From contig BCHH01000004.1 of the NCBI GenBank assembly GCA_001599595.1, positions 2,564,882 to 2,628,881 of the forward strand: a stretch of DNA of 64,000 nucleotides, written 5' to 3'. Source of the stretch: Beverwykella pulmonaria. Lineage: Eukaryota > Ascomycota > Dothideomycetes > Pleosporales > Melanommataceae. The notes below the pieces were generated by a model that saw nothing but the letters and a program-made list of their open reading frames with translations, had not been told where the DNA came from and did not search any database. Position 1 is the first letter of the stretch. Every line of letters begins with the position of its first letter. This document shows positions 51,841-62,680 of this stretch, in pieces. Position numbers and translations under genes: made by a program.

Positions 51841-53568
51841 GGTCTAGCGCGATGTGGTGTGATCGTCGTGTGTTAACAAGGCTTGATGCGAAGAACTGCG
51901 ACTGAGGATCTCGAAGTTTGTTAGGACTGAGCGTGGTAGCCTGCGGGATGAAGGTGTAATCTCAGAGCAAGGTGTTGTAGGACACATCAGTCTTCAGTCT
52001 ACAACAAGCGCCACGTGGAGCTTAGCTGTGCCACATAAGTGCCTGAGCAAGGCGCGGATGGCATGAACAGACTGTACAACACATAGTCTTCCACTGCCTG
52101 AGATACGACCGCAAGACACTGCTGCCTCACCTGCGCAGCGAACGCCTACAGGTGGTACTAGGTGACCCCCCTTAGGCAAGAGCAGTAGCAAAGTGGTTCA
52201 TACAACAGAACGTTTTGCGGCAATTTACAGTAGCAAAGGAACTAGAAAGCGAGGCGGTCAACGGATACCAACAAGCAGACGGGCTGTCATCATGGGAACG
52301 AAGGAACAACGACGGCGAAGCGACTACCTGAACTGAACTGAACTCCTACCTTCATACTCCTACCCTCATACTCATACCCCCACTATCCTTTATATTCTAT
52401 TCTCTTTTTCTTGATTTCCCCTGTACGGGGGCAAGCGTGACAGGACGGGCGGTCGAAAGTTAAAGGAAATAAGCTATATACGCTTAAGAGCGTACGAACA
52501 GCGCATAAGGCACACGAAAGGTTTTCCTTGTACATTGGTTTTTCCTAAGGCAATAGTCTGCATAGCTCTATAGAGGGCTGGGAACAGACGGTAAATAGAA
52601 ATAATAATATTCTAAACGTAACTTCAGATATTTACGAGGGAGAGATTTGAGATGCCTAAACAATGAATGTGTCTCGGCACCTAGTGAGGGACGTTACTAG
52701 GCTTGCAAGCTAAAATGTAAACCCAGCATTCTACTCATAATTAGAGGGCTATCTTTTATGGCTCGCCCAAAATAAGACCTCAAACGTCTCTTCATCTTTC
52801 CTGTCCGGTGTCCGTCTATCGGCACATTCATCCTCAAGTAGAGGCTTAAAAACAAAAACATACAACAGCAGGGATTCGCCAATGGTCACCCACTTGACTA
52901 CTAGTCCGCCGGTACACTGCTTAAATATTGCTGAGCGAACGGGAAGCATTGGATTCAGTGTCCTATGGTCGTATGTGAGAGACTTAGACTAATAAGTGGT
53001 ATATATAGGGAGTGGTGGGATAAAGGAGGAGCAAAGGGCAGGAATATGCGGACATAACTGGAACAGCAGAGCCAACCCCAGGCTGATACAGCAAGGCTTT
53101 GTTGGACGATACTGATACTTTTGATTCTTTACCAGAATTGCTTTTGCGGCGTTTAGAGACTGTTGTAAGTAGACCTCGTCTCGTTGAATAGACTCTGTCA
53201 CTGGCCACGTTACAAGTGCGAACACTAATGTTAGGCCTTTATATGCCCACTGAACACTGGGGACCGCATTTACTCACAATTAAGTCCATCACAATGAAAT
53301 TACTTTATGTTCCACGCGTAGTGGACCATGCTCTTTGTCCCACATGCCATAACGAGACATTTAACATTCCTCGCTTCCTCATCCTTCAAGCAAGACTGCA
53401 AACGTCATGTTCCGCATATGTTCAACACAAATAGTCTACCTTCTTTATCTTGAATTCTGAATATGTCTAGAAATTATTCCCACATATAACTCCATTAATA
53501 CTCTCGGAACGATTCGCAGTTAAGGCCAACGCTGGTATCGCACCCTCAGCGGATACAGTTCAAGCACA
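51841..53568. other. Gene-poor patch with transposon-like debris
   Basis: No ORF of note. 52450-53450 is AT-rich with many TA steps. A candidate small insertion (52285-52442) is listed separately; it contains a gaact pentamer run and a 14-bp tandem unit (cctacctTCATact / cctaccCTCATact, 52345-52372). The last 100 bp should include the promoter of the MARVEL gene. Confidence 0.4.
52285..52442. mobile_element. Candidate short insertion (solo-LTR or MITE-like)
   Basis: 158 bp beginning tgtca and ending tgaca (5-bp inverted ends, TG...CA). It is flanked by near-identical 8-mers, agacgggc on the left and ggacgggc on the right, as a target-site duplication would be. The inside is non-coding with a pyrimidine-rich right half. 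The inverted ends are too short to name a superfamily. Confidence 0.3.
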
Positions 53569-54489
53569 ATGTACATGCTCAAAGGGGGAGCCGTCCCGAT
53601 CCCGCGCTGGATCCTGATCCTCCGCACTTTCCAACTCTTCTTCGCACTTCTCATCATCGCGCTGACGGCGTATGCGCTGTCCGTCTACAGCGGCGGTCCC
53701 GTGAGAAGATCCCTCCCCCCCTTCAATTCCCCCAAGGTTCTGACAGCAACGCAGATTCGCCCTCCTCTCATCGCAGTCTTGACCATCGCCATTCTCACCA
53801 TCCTCCCTATTCTCGTCCTAACGACGCCCCTCTATCTGGCGCAGCGCAAGGTCTACGACGCACGCGTTGCTCTGCTACTCGATGGCTTCGCTTTATTGTT
53901 CTGGCTCGCAGCATTCACGGCGCTAGCCTCGTACCAGGACATCTTCCGGTACTACGGATGGAGTAATACCGTTATCCAGTATGAGTCTAATAGGTGTCGG
54001 AAGTGTCGGAAGGCATGGAGGACAGGGGTTGCTGCTACGGTTTTCGCAGCGGTTGAGTTGTGAGTACCGCCGCTATTTTGGCCGATTAAGTTGCGTGGCT
54101 GATTGTCGTGATATAGCGTGCTCTTCCTCATCACGACGCTCTGCTTCATATACTATTATCATTGCCATCTTGCCGGTGCTCCGGCGCCTGGCCTCGGAAG
54201 ATATAGTACGAACACGGCTGAGAGCGCCGCAACTGGAACAGCCGCTGGTACAACTGCTACTGAGACTCATGGCGAGCAACATCAGATTTCGTCTCTACCT
54301 CCCCAGTCTAATACCAAAAAGCACGATCCGGGGACTGGTGGTACGTATAGAACCAATGGTCCGACGGCTGGCCAGCATTCCAATCCACCATATCTGGACC
54401 AGACATCTCCACGCCAGGGAGGATACGGTGCGTACCAAGATGGGTCGAGTGGTGGTTATGGAGCGAGTCTGAATACCCATCAGGTGTAG
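53569..54489 (+). CDS. MARVEL-like four-helix membrane protein
   Basis: Two exons: 53569-54059 and 54117-54489; 287 aa. Four hydrophobic helices: WILILRTFQLFFALLIIALT, LIAVLTIAILTILPILVLTT, VALLLDGFALLFWLAAFTAL, and one built across the intron (VAATVFAAVEF|VLFLITTLCFIYYYH). The layout matches fungal MARVEL-domain proteins, which associate with membranes and vesicle or junction-like domains. A Cys/Arg-rich loop (ESNRCRKCRKAWRTG) precedes helix 4. The tail is soluble, rich in Gly/Ser/Thr/Gln. The start could be the first or third codon (MYMLKGG); both are plausible. Confidence 0.82.
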
Positions 54490-55042
54490 CATGTGTTGAT
54501 GTCGATGGGTAAAAGAATCGAGAGCAAAGAACACTCCGCAGGTCATATTTTCTTTGTCTCTTCAAATAGACTATTTTCCTAATGCTAAGCTTCGTTGATT
54601 GTCTCCATGCAACATTTGCAGTTTTAGGCTGTTCGCATCCTAATTGTTTGTTGATGCACTCTCCAAATACTACAACGGATGTACTTGTTTTTCCTTTATC
54701 TTTGCACTTCTTCCACTCTGTGTAAAGTTCTTCACTCCAACTTCGTATATGGCTGGCAGATATGACTCGAAACGGGGAAAACCCACCAATTCCAGATGAT
54801 AAAAGGATTGAAAGACTGAGAGCTCTTTCCTAGTTTTTCGGATGGTGGTGCATGGCCGTTTTTAGTTGGTCCCCGGTTTCTTGGAGATATGGCCAGGGCA
54901 CGTTTAATATCTGGGCCTGCAGACTGATGCATTGCCGTTCTTGAGGCGGGAATCGGCGCGACAATTGATGCAGTGTGTGCTGTTTCTGATGGGCTCCTGC
55001 AACATGGGGAGATCCGTGCCTCTTATTTGGGCCTAATTCGCC
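54490..55042. other. Convergent 3' intergenic region, no gene seen
   Basis: Between the 3' ends of the MARVEL gene (+) and the gene at 55043 (-). T-rich from 54545 to 54720, as in a 3' UTR. Nothing recognised. Confidence 0.4.
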
Positions 55043-55792
55043 TCATTCATGGACCAAGGTTTCGACACATTTTCTCAGCATACCCATCAGTCGATTCTGG
55101 ACGGTCTTGCCAGCAGGGGTGCTCGCGTGCCGGCCAGCGCCCCAGCCAAAGGGCAAGACTAATCTACGCCTCCCTTGCGTATCCACGACCACGAGAGCAT
55201 CCAGCGGGAACTTGCCTCCGCCCAATGGGTGCAGAAGCCCCAGTCTGACGAAATGATTGTAGTCGGGCCCGACTGCCTGGATCAACGGGAGCGACGAGGC
55301 GGTGCTTGTAGAGGGTACATGCGAGGATGGGTCGCGACAAAGGACCAAGGCTTGCAACGTCGACGAAACGGAATATAAATCAGGCAGGATGGAACTGTCC
55401 ATTGTTAACTGATCGTTCGTGCCTCAGAGTGGGAGATTGTGTTACCAGAGGAGGTCGTAGTGCAGCTGCAGGTTTCCCTGCACGCAGAATACGACCATAG
55501 ACGAGCCTACGACGTAATTGGAGAGGCTGCTGTGAGCATGAAGGCTGCCATCGGGCGCGCTGGCCAGTGTGGGCGACGAGAGAATGCTTAGCACATCAAT
55601 GCGCCAGGCCTCGTCGGGGGAGACGATGTTGAGATCCTCTAATTCACTCTGTGTCTTTGTGCGTTTCAGCGTGTCGGTAAATGCAGGTGTGGGTGCAGGT
55701 TCATGGTCATCGTCGTCGTCTCGATCAAGACGAGAGCGTTTTCGATTGAGCGCCAAAGTCATGGTCGCAGGTTCCAAGGAGGGGGCCACCAT
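55043..55792 (-). CDS. Conserved fungal protein of unknown function
   Basis: Two exons on the minus strand: 55792-55446 and 55394-55043, joined by a 51-nt intron; 232 aa (222 aa from the Met at 55762). The two exons look like separate ORFs because the intron carries a stop codon and a new ATG. The donor gtaaca, the gttaac branch-like site and the cag acceptor restore one frame (LQLHYDLL|CSILPDLYSVSS). The N-terminus is basic-acidic (LNRKRSRLDRDDDDDHEPAP). The ordered part includes DLNIVSPDEAWRIDVLSILS, NYVVGSSMVVFCVQGNLQLH, LIQAVGPDYNHFVRLGLLHP and ALVVVDTQGRRRLVLPFGWG. Family not recognised. Read divergently from ATG5, with 261 bp between starts. Confidence 0.7.
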
Positions 55793-56053
55793 CTGACAGG
55801 CGATGGATTTCCGTAAGAGATCTTGATGTGAGGAGATTCTGGCGAGGAGAATCCAATCTGTTCCACTGCCAAGCGGTGGTTGTTGTTATAAACAGGGCGT
55901 GCGTGATAGGTGAGAGACGAGGTTCTCCGCATTTGGAGCTGGCCGAAGCTTCCTGTCAATCTTGTCTAGGCAACCCCACGCGACTTACCCCACCTCCCAT
56001 GCCCACCTGGCTCGCCGCCCAACCGCCCGCCAACCTGCATCCACGCCGAGTCC

Positions 56054-57084
56054 ATGACCAGTTCCCGCGACGTCGCGAACAGACTGCGCCAGAATGTCTG
56101 GAACGGATCCATTCCTCTGGAGATCCGTCTGAACAAGGGCGATTGCAGGACATACGACGATTCGGATCCGTACTTGGTGAGCTGTGCACCGCGGCAGCCT
56201 TGGAGCCGTATACTAACACAAAAGACAGATTCAGTTCCCCAGACTATCCTACCTGGGTCTCCTCATTCCGAAGCTACACGGCTTCTTCTCCAGCAATCTC
56301 ATCTACCCTGACGTCTCACCAGCGGATGCGTGGTTGTCCTATGACGGGGTCCCGCTGAAATGGCATTACCCCCTCGGTCTTCTTTACGACTTGTACTCTG
56401 GCGCCGAACCAGCACACCCCCCGGACGAGGACGATGACAACGAGGGAAGGGCAGACGAGGACAGCATCCCATGGAGGTTGACGGTGCATTTTTCCGACTA
56501 TCCAGTCGAGCACCTTGTCAAACTGGATGCTGAGGGCAAGCATTTGCACGATCTGTACATCCACAGCGTCAAGGAAGCCGACTACCTGCGTTGTGCCGGC
56601 AAAACTGTCATGTTCCTCGGCAAAGAAGACTCGACTCAACTCTGGGAATCGGTCAAGCAGCACAATTTTGCTCTTTTCAACCCCATCAACCAAAAGTTTT
56701 TGAACCCTCAAGGCGCAAATCTTCGCCACCTGCCAATCAAACTGTACTTGCCGCATGCTTCTTCGGGCGTCCAAGAGAGCGAGCCTACCCCGGGTTCGCT
56801 TCGAGTGGTCCAGGCATTAGTCACCCCATCACTTTCATCGCGTAAGTTCCCTGTGAGACGGTCCGCAGGGCATGGCTGATCCATGAATAGGTCAGCCACA
56901 GACAATAGGAACTGCCCTCAATCAAATCATACCCAGTCTATTTCCTAGTCGACGAAGTCCTCTTCTCGCCCAGGCTGTCCTACATGGAGCCGTCCTTCCG
57001 CTGAGCGCTAGTGTGGAAGAGCTATTGCGCACTACTGCGTATCTCGATGGCTGGCTGCATATTGCCGTGGTAATGATGGCATAG
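56054..57084 (+). CDS. ATG5: Autophagy protein Atg5
   Basis: Three exons: 56054-56176, 56229-56841, 56891-57084; 309 aa. Atg5 is conjugated to Atg12 and, with Atg16, forms the E3-like complex that lipidates Atg8 on the growing autophagosome. Visible: VWNGSIPLEIRLNKGDCRTY, FPRLSYLGLLIPKLHGFFSS, WLSYDGVPLKWHYPLGLLYD, WRLTVHFSDYPVEHLVKLD, and the C-terminal ubiquitin-like fold (LPIKLYLPHA, SLRVVQALVTPSLS, then ILDGWLHIAVVMM-type ending YLDGWLHIAVVMMA). A Lys in the DYLRCAGKTVMFLGKED stretch is the usual Atg12-accepting region. The acceptor before exon 3 was chosen as the one that gives SRQPQTIGTALNQIIP. Confidence 0.93.
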
Positions 57085-57738
57085 ACCGTAAGACAAGCGA
57101 GTGCATATTTCTTCCCAGTCGGACTTGTTTTGCAGCGAACATTAGATACCCAGCCGTTTTGAGAAAAGGGAGTAGGGGTAATCAATTTGATAGTTAGTGT
57201 AATGTGAGACTTGGGCATATAGCGCAACAGGCCTTTAGAAATGCATGTCGCTATATATTTCGGGCAATTCTACTGGAAGCCAAAATCATACACATCTTCT
57301 TTGACGTCCAGGTGTTTTTTTTCTGACGCCTACGACAACAGTACGAGTTAATATACTGTAGTCACTTGAACAAAATTGCGTGGATATCGAGCATGGGACA
57401 ACCTCAAATTACCCTGATCTGTTTCCTCATCCGCAGTGAGGAGCATTGGAATAGATTTGCAAAGTCTTCCGAAATGAAACTTACTGTTCTAGCAGATCCG
57501 GAAAATAAAAATTTCCATAACAGGTGCTGGCCCCATCTTAAAGGGTCGCCGCCAAGGCGATCAGAGGGAAATACGGAAACGGAAGGGTCTAGCCTAAACC
57601 TGCCTCTTCTTAGCTGCTTACCGAGGCCGCCTCCGATTTTCCACCACCGAATCTCTGCAACGCAACACAAGCTCTTTATCGCTGTTATTATTTCGATATT
57701 CTTCTGTCTAACTCACGTTCGTTGCCACCTGCAGCGCC
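57085..57738. other. Intergenic: ATG5 3' UTR and NatB subunit promoter
   Basis: No gene seen. A plus-strand frame at 57366-57887 runs into the next gene out of frame and is a shadow. T-rich sequence near 57240-57330. Confidence 0.4.
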
Positions 57739-60700
57739 ATGGCTACGGACTGGGAGAAGCTGACCAAGCTAAAACGCGATTACCCCAAAGCGAAATTTGC
57801 ATTCAACGAGGTCACGAGGCAGCGGAAGAAACAGCCATCGAACCCATATCTCTTGGTAACATTTTTCACTTTCATCATACTCAATGAGGTGCTGATCTCA
57901 TTCCTTCAGGCATGGAAGGCGGAAATCTCTTTGGAGCTAGGAGGCGCTGGCGCCACGGTAATAAGTGACAACCTCACTCCGTTACTCCAGCACCGCCCAC
58001 CAATCACCGATACACGCCTGCTCGTGTACACATACAAACTCCTTGTAGTAGCACTGAGGAAGGATTCTCCTAAGCCCCTTGTTGGTCCTTTTTCTGCGGG
58101 GCTGCCTATTCGACAAGCTTGGGAAAATGCCGTGAAGACGCTCCCAACTAAGAAAGCTAGATTGGAATTGTGGTCGACTCTTTTCACGTGCGCAATGAAG
58201 GAAGACTGCTGGGATGATGTTCGGTGGGTATGCTGAGCCCACTTATTCCCCTCTTTTGCATAACTTCCCATATTGATGTGCTTTAGACTTTAACCCAGGC
58301 ACAAAGCGGAGATGACAAGTCCAAGTCCAAGACCCTGGCTAAGACCATTGGATTTGGCCTAATACTTGCACATCAATTGCTATACGCAAAAGAACTCGAA
58401 TATGCTGAAATCCATCAACAAAAACCAGCTCCGCTACAGCTGATGCTTGCCCACAGAAAGCTGGTAACAGCGTTTGAGAACGCTTCAAAAGCTCCGGTAT
58501 AGCTTTTGACCCTATCCTTTGACCTTCAACTTGACATTCACTCATGATATCCAGGACAATCCAGTCAAGGTTGAGAGCATGAGTGATCTACGGTTCATGT
58601 CTCAAATCTTTTGTCTACAGAACAAACGTGCTGAGCTTGTCGAACTCTGGGAAAACGCAGCTCCTGTGTTGAAAGAAAAGCTTGACCAAAATTTCGTCGA
58701 AGTTTTCCTCCTAAAGTTGGAAATGCTCCGAGATCAAGGACTCTGGCAAGATGCTTTTACACTTGGTATGGATTTCATTATCGCTGCCAGCCAACCAGAT
58801 CGAACATTCCAGCATCTTTCGTTGCTAAAATCGTGGAAATTGTGGGGAAACTTGTTAGAAGCTGAAGAAAATATCAAGTTGGACAAAGAGTACGTAAATC
58901 CATTGTTGCACGAAAGCCCGTAAATTCTACGCTGACTGTTCCACCCAGGCGAAGGAGTGAATTGAGAGAAACCCTGCTCAAAGCCCACGCAGCGTTATCT
59001 TTAGAGAAGGGACGAGAGACGATGTTGACAACCTTAGCTCTGGCCTTACATTTGAAAGACCCACTTCATGATGAACAACTTCTTTTGGTTCGCTGCAAGG
59101 ATTATTGGGATAGCAACTGTCATCTAAATAGCTGCTTTCACGACCTCCGTCGTCACGTCGAGGAATTATCCTTGGAACAGCAACAGGAATTCCAACGACA
59201 TATCAGCGAGACAACCATGTTAAGCAAGCCAGAGCTGGATGATGCGAGTGATGTAGGTCCTAGTAGAAGCGCGCCAACTCTCTATTGTTCTTGGCTTACA
59301 TCTTTTCACAGAAATCGTGCAGGAGGTGGCTTCAGGTCGAAGTCAACGTCATCAAGTTTGACTACTTACTGATTATATTGCGCCCGAATCCTGATGTATT
59401 AACTGCAGCCGCCGTGGCAGAGTTCGTGGACAACGCTATCCGGTTGTATTCACTTGGTGTTCGAATCAACGATGACTGCTACCAAGATGCCGGGGCTCTG
59501 GCTATCATGGGTCTCCTCTTCCTTCATTCGCATCATGTTGATGACACATGGGACCTGGCTGATATATCAACGAGACGCCAAGGCAGTTCCCGCTTCCTCC
59601 TACAGGCTGGGCTCCTTTCCCTGCATGTGACAGCTGGCGAAAGGGGAGCACAAAATCGACCGCTACTTCTACTCTCAACTCGACTGCATCTCCAGCTTGG
59701 ATTGGCAACCATTGCCTTCAGTCTATATAGCCAGGTGCGAGTGAAGGAAATACTGCAAGATACCTTGTCACATTACTTCCTCACACGAATATCGCAGACT
59801 CACCCATTCGATGCGAAGGGCATAAGAGGATTCTCACCAGATGCCGAACTGTCGAAGGTCATAAGCACAATACAAAAGATGGAGTCTAAGACGGATGACT
59901 TCCTGTACGCTGATATACAGGGTTTTCTTCCTGACCATGCCATTGAGTTGTTGGCGTTCAAGCAGCAGCTCAAAGGCAGTATTTCAAAACATCTTTGCCT
60001 AGTTGAACGTCGAAGAATTGCTCGTTTCAAGGGAGAAGCAGTCGACTCGACCTTAAATCTCCCCATAGAAGGTAAGTCCAAACGAAATTTTCTTCAGAAA
60101 AGAGTGCCGCCGTCTTTGAATTTCAGGATACCTGTGGTGGTTGTTAAAATTTCCATAAGCGAACGAACAAACTAATTCTGTTAGACTATTATACCTTCAG
60201 CGACAACCGCGAGACGGATGCTATCCCTCAATTTGAATCAACGCATTACCCATCATGGGCGTGCCACTACACCAATAGTCTCCAGTCGTCTGCCTGGATA
60301 TACGAGCGCTACCAAAACGAGGAGGTATGCAGACTTGTATTCAACGAAAAATGGGATGAAACGATCCACGGACACTTATGGGAGCATCCAGAGAATAGAC
60401 GCCTAACATATGCGGAACGGAAGGGATGTCACAATACAATAGAGAGGGGGTTAGTGAGCGAATGGATTCTTTTGAGGGAGATCGCGCACCAAGTTTTCGC
60501 AGAAAGTCCGTCATTCAATTCTGCCGCTTGGGACACGCATCTAAATCACCTCCTTGACAGTCTCCACAGCTTCAGTCACAACATAGAGCATCTGAAAGTT
60601 CCTGAACACTCGACTCTGGACCCCGAAGACGAGATCATCCTCCCGCACGAAAATGGTCTCATGTTCCTCTACGGGCACCTGGAGATTCTGCAAGTCATCT

Positions 60701-61020
60701 GGCGGCTATGCGAGATCATCAAGGATACGCTGAAGAAGAAGAACAACAAATTGAAGGGGAAATTTGATCCCCATCTCGTAGAACTGGCCTCGAAAGATGT
60801 TTTGATCGTCTACCAGGATATCAGAACGGTCGTCCAAACGCACATCATTGCACTAAAGCGGCGGGGCACCAAGTCCGTTTTAGCTCAAATTCGATGGGGA
60901 CCGACTGGAGCTGCGCTGCGAGAACTTATGACGGATGACGAGCAGAGGGGCTATGCGAAAGACTATGTCGACTCCGCGATCGAGGCGTTGAATGGGGTAT
61001 GTATGGTAAAACTTAAGTAG
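57739..61020 (+). CDS. MDM20: NatB N-terminal acetyltransferase auxiliary subunit (Mdm20/NAA25)
   Basis: Seven exons: 57739-57855, 57910-58227, 58287-58496, 58555-58889, 58949-59252, 59312-60071, 60185-61020; 959 aa. An all-helical TPR-type scaffold that anchors the catalytic subunit Nat3 to ribosomes, so NatB can acetylate nascent chains starting Met-Asp/Glu/Asn; loss in yeast affects actin cables and mitochondrial inheritance. Visible helical pairs: LLVYTYKLLVVALRKDSPKP, LELWSTLFTCAMKEDCWDDV, CLQNKRAELVELWENAAPVL, LLLSTRLHLQLGLATIAFSL, YSQVRVKEILQDTLSHYFLT. The final part includes EHSTLDPEDEIILPHENGLM and LRELMTDDEQRGYAKDYVDS. Donors for exons 2 and 4 were fixed by frame. The last exon is open from 60185 without a further intron; an optional 47-nt intron at 60997-61043 would only replace the last six residues. 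Confidence 0.88.
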
Positions 61021-61447
61021 CGATCGTTCGACACTGTTCACAGTGTGGATGTACGCTCAATTCGAAAGTTGGGCCACTCAACTGAGCTGGTACATTCGTG
61101 CCTTGAAGCGTGGCATGTAAATATTCAAGAGCATATATTGGCGGTGCCACCTACACCTCTTTTTGGCCAAGCATTTTTCTGCCCCTTTTCTCTACTAAAC
61201 CTCAATTTCAGAGATATACGTCTCTCTCCCCCTCCCTCTCTCTCTCTATCAAAGACGCATCTACTATGCAACTCTAATGTCACAAATCTTTCAGAAACAA
61301 CAAATGATTAAAGCGTAGAATAGAGACAGGTCTCCTTTCTATATATACCCAAGATCGAGATCCCCACATGATGTACACTGTCAACACCCTGACTTTCCAC
61401 CTAGTCCCAAACCTCAAATTTCAAACTTCAACCTTAAACTTTGGATC
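61021..61447. other. Convergent 3' intergenic region, no gene seen
   Basis: 3' ends of the NatB subunit (+) and the oxygenase (-). A pyrimidine run (ctctccccctccctctctctctctatc) lies at 61223-61249. Confidence 0.4.
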
Positions 61448-62680
61448 TCAATAAGTCCCTCCAGCCTTCTTCTCACCCTCCTTGTCTAAATGCGTCGTCC
61501 GATCGGTATCCAACCTCTTCTGAAAGTACTCTCCAACCGTAATTTCCTCATACGTCTCCCCCTCCTTACGAAACCTCTCCAAAACGCTGACCCGCCCATC
61601 TTCATTCGGGCTAAAGAAAAAAGGCATGGAATACCTCTCCTCCCCACCCATGTTCCGCACCCGATGCACAGTGCTCTGCCACGTTCCCCCAGTCACCAAT
61701 TTGAGGAAATCCCCAATGTTGACGACAAAACTGTGCGGCTCGGGGTGCACAGGGACCCAAATCCCATTTGCGTTAAGGACTTCGAGTGCGGGTTCGCGTG
61801 TGTACGACTGGCACACGAGCGTGAACCAGCAGAAGTCTGTATGTGCGCCGATACCCACATCGGCGTCGCTGCTTTGAGGTGGGTAGTGCACTGCCCGCAC
61901 GTTGGTCATGGGGTACGTGCTGATGGCTGAGAAGTAGTCTTCTGGAAGGTCCAGAGCGAGCGCGAAGATGGACAGCATGCGTTTGCTGAAGGCGAGCATG
62001 TGCGCGTAGTAGGCGTAGATTGCGGGGCGGAAGAAGGACGCGGAGGGAGAGGCTGGCCATTGGTTGCGGGGCGTGGAAGTGGATGGGGTTATGGGGCGGG
62101 CTTGTTCAGGGTCGGTTGCATCTTCGCCCATGAGGAAGCCTTCTTTGAGGTCTGGGGGCTGCGTTAATGGATATGTAATCCAATCCAATTGGTATGTACG
62201 AGGGTTTATGTAAGTAGAAAGAAAAGGAAAGCAAACAAACGTACCACCTCTCGTCCTCGGATCCAGCCTCCCCTCCAAAAAGGCCTCATACCCCCTAAAC
62301 TTGCTACTCTTCTTATTATGCGTCTCCATCTTGACCTCAGTCGGCAGCGCGAAAAACCTCTCTAACGCTGCAAAAGTACTATCCAGTACTTGCTCGTCCA
62401 CACCATGATTTACTGCGTAAAAGAACCCGACATCGCGACACGCGGCGCCTACTTCTCTAGCTAATTCCTTGCGCTCGGAGAGGGAATCAGAGAAAAGTCG
62501 TCGCATGTCAATGCGTGGAAGCGAGGTGAAGGTCGGCTTTGCAGAGGCGCCGGTGAGAATGCGGCGGCGTCCGGGGATGCCACCATCATGGTAGTGGACG
62601 TATGCGTCTTGTTCTATTTTCGATTCTGCATTTAAAGATGATGATATTTTTGTCGTTGTCGTGGTAGTTGTAGTCGCCAT
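61448..62680 (-). CDS. 2-oxoglutarate/Fe(II)-dependent oxygenase (isopenicillin-N-synthase-like)
   Basis: Two exons on the minus strand: 62680-62245 and 62151-61448; 379 aa. The N-terminal DIOX_N-type region is SLPRIDMRRLFSDSLSERKE, VGFFYAVNHGVDEQVLDSTF. The jelly-roll core follows: GIGAHTDFCWFTLVCQ with the iron-binding His and Asp (about residue 249), NIGDFLKLVTGGTWQSTVHRVRN with the distal His (about 306), and RYSMPFFFSP with the Arg/Ser pair that holds 2-oxoglutarate. The catalytic set is complete. Such fungal enzymes act in secondary metabolism or general oxidations; the substrate is unknown and no cluster partners are in the window. The start at 62680 lies before a poly-Thr stretch (MATTTTTTTT). 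The intron (93 nt) junction restores RTRG|DLKEGF; unspliced reading adds 31 residues unlike the family. Confidence 0.87.
   Translation of the reverse strand: MATTTTTTTTKISSSLNAESKIEQDAYVHYHDGGIPGRRRILTGASAKPTFTSLPRIDMRRLFSDSLSERKELAREVGAACRDVGFFYAVNHGVDEQVLDSTFAALERFFALPTEVKMETHNKKSSKFRGYEAFLEGRLDPRTRGGTFVCFPFLSTYINPRTYQLDWITYPLTQPPDLKEGFLMGEDATDPEQARPITPSTSTPRNQWPASPSASFFRPAIYAYYAHMLAFSKRMLSIFALALDLPEDYFSAISTYPMTNVRAVHYPPQSSDADVGIGAHTDFCWFTLVCQSYTREPALEVLNANGIWVPVHPEPHSFVVNIGDFLKLVTGGTWQSTVHRVRNMGGEERYSMPFFFSPNEDGRVSVLERFRKEGETYEEITVGEYFQKRLDTDRTTHLDKEGEKKAGGTY

Noticed and set aside
60325..60440. An intron after NEE (gtatgc at 60325) in the NatB subunit gene
   Set aside because: The frame is open through the whole stretch and no aligned acceptor before VSEWILLREI is convincing, so continuous coding is simpler.
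61448..62680. Reading the oxygenase gene as one uninterrupted ORF
   Set aside because: The unspliced frame is open but adds 31 residues unlike the family (TFVCFPFLSTYINPRTYQLD...) exactly between consensus splice sites. The spliced form restores RTRGDLKEGF.
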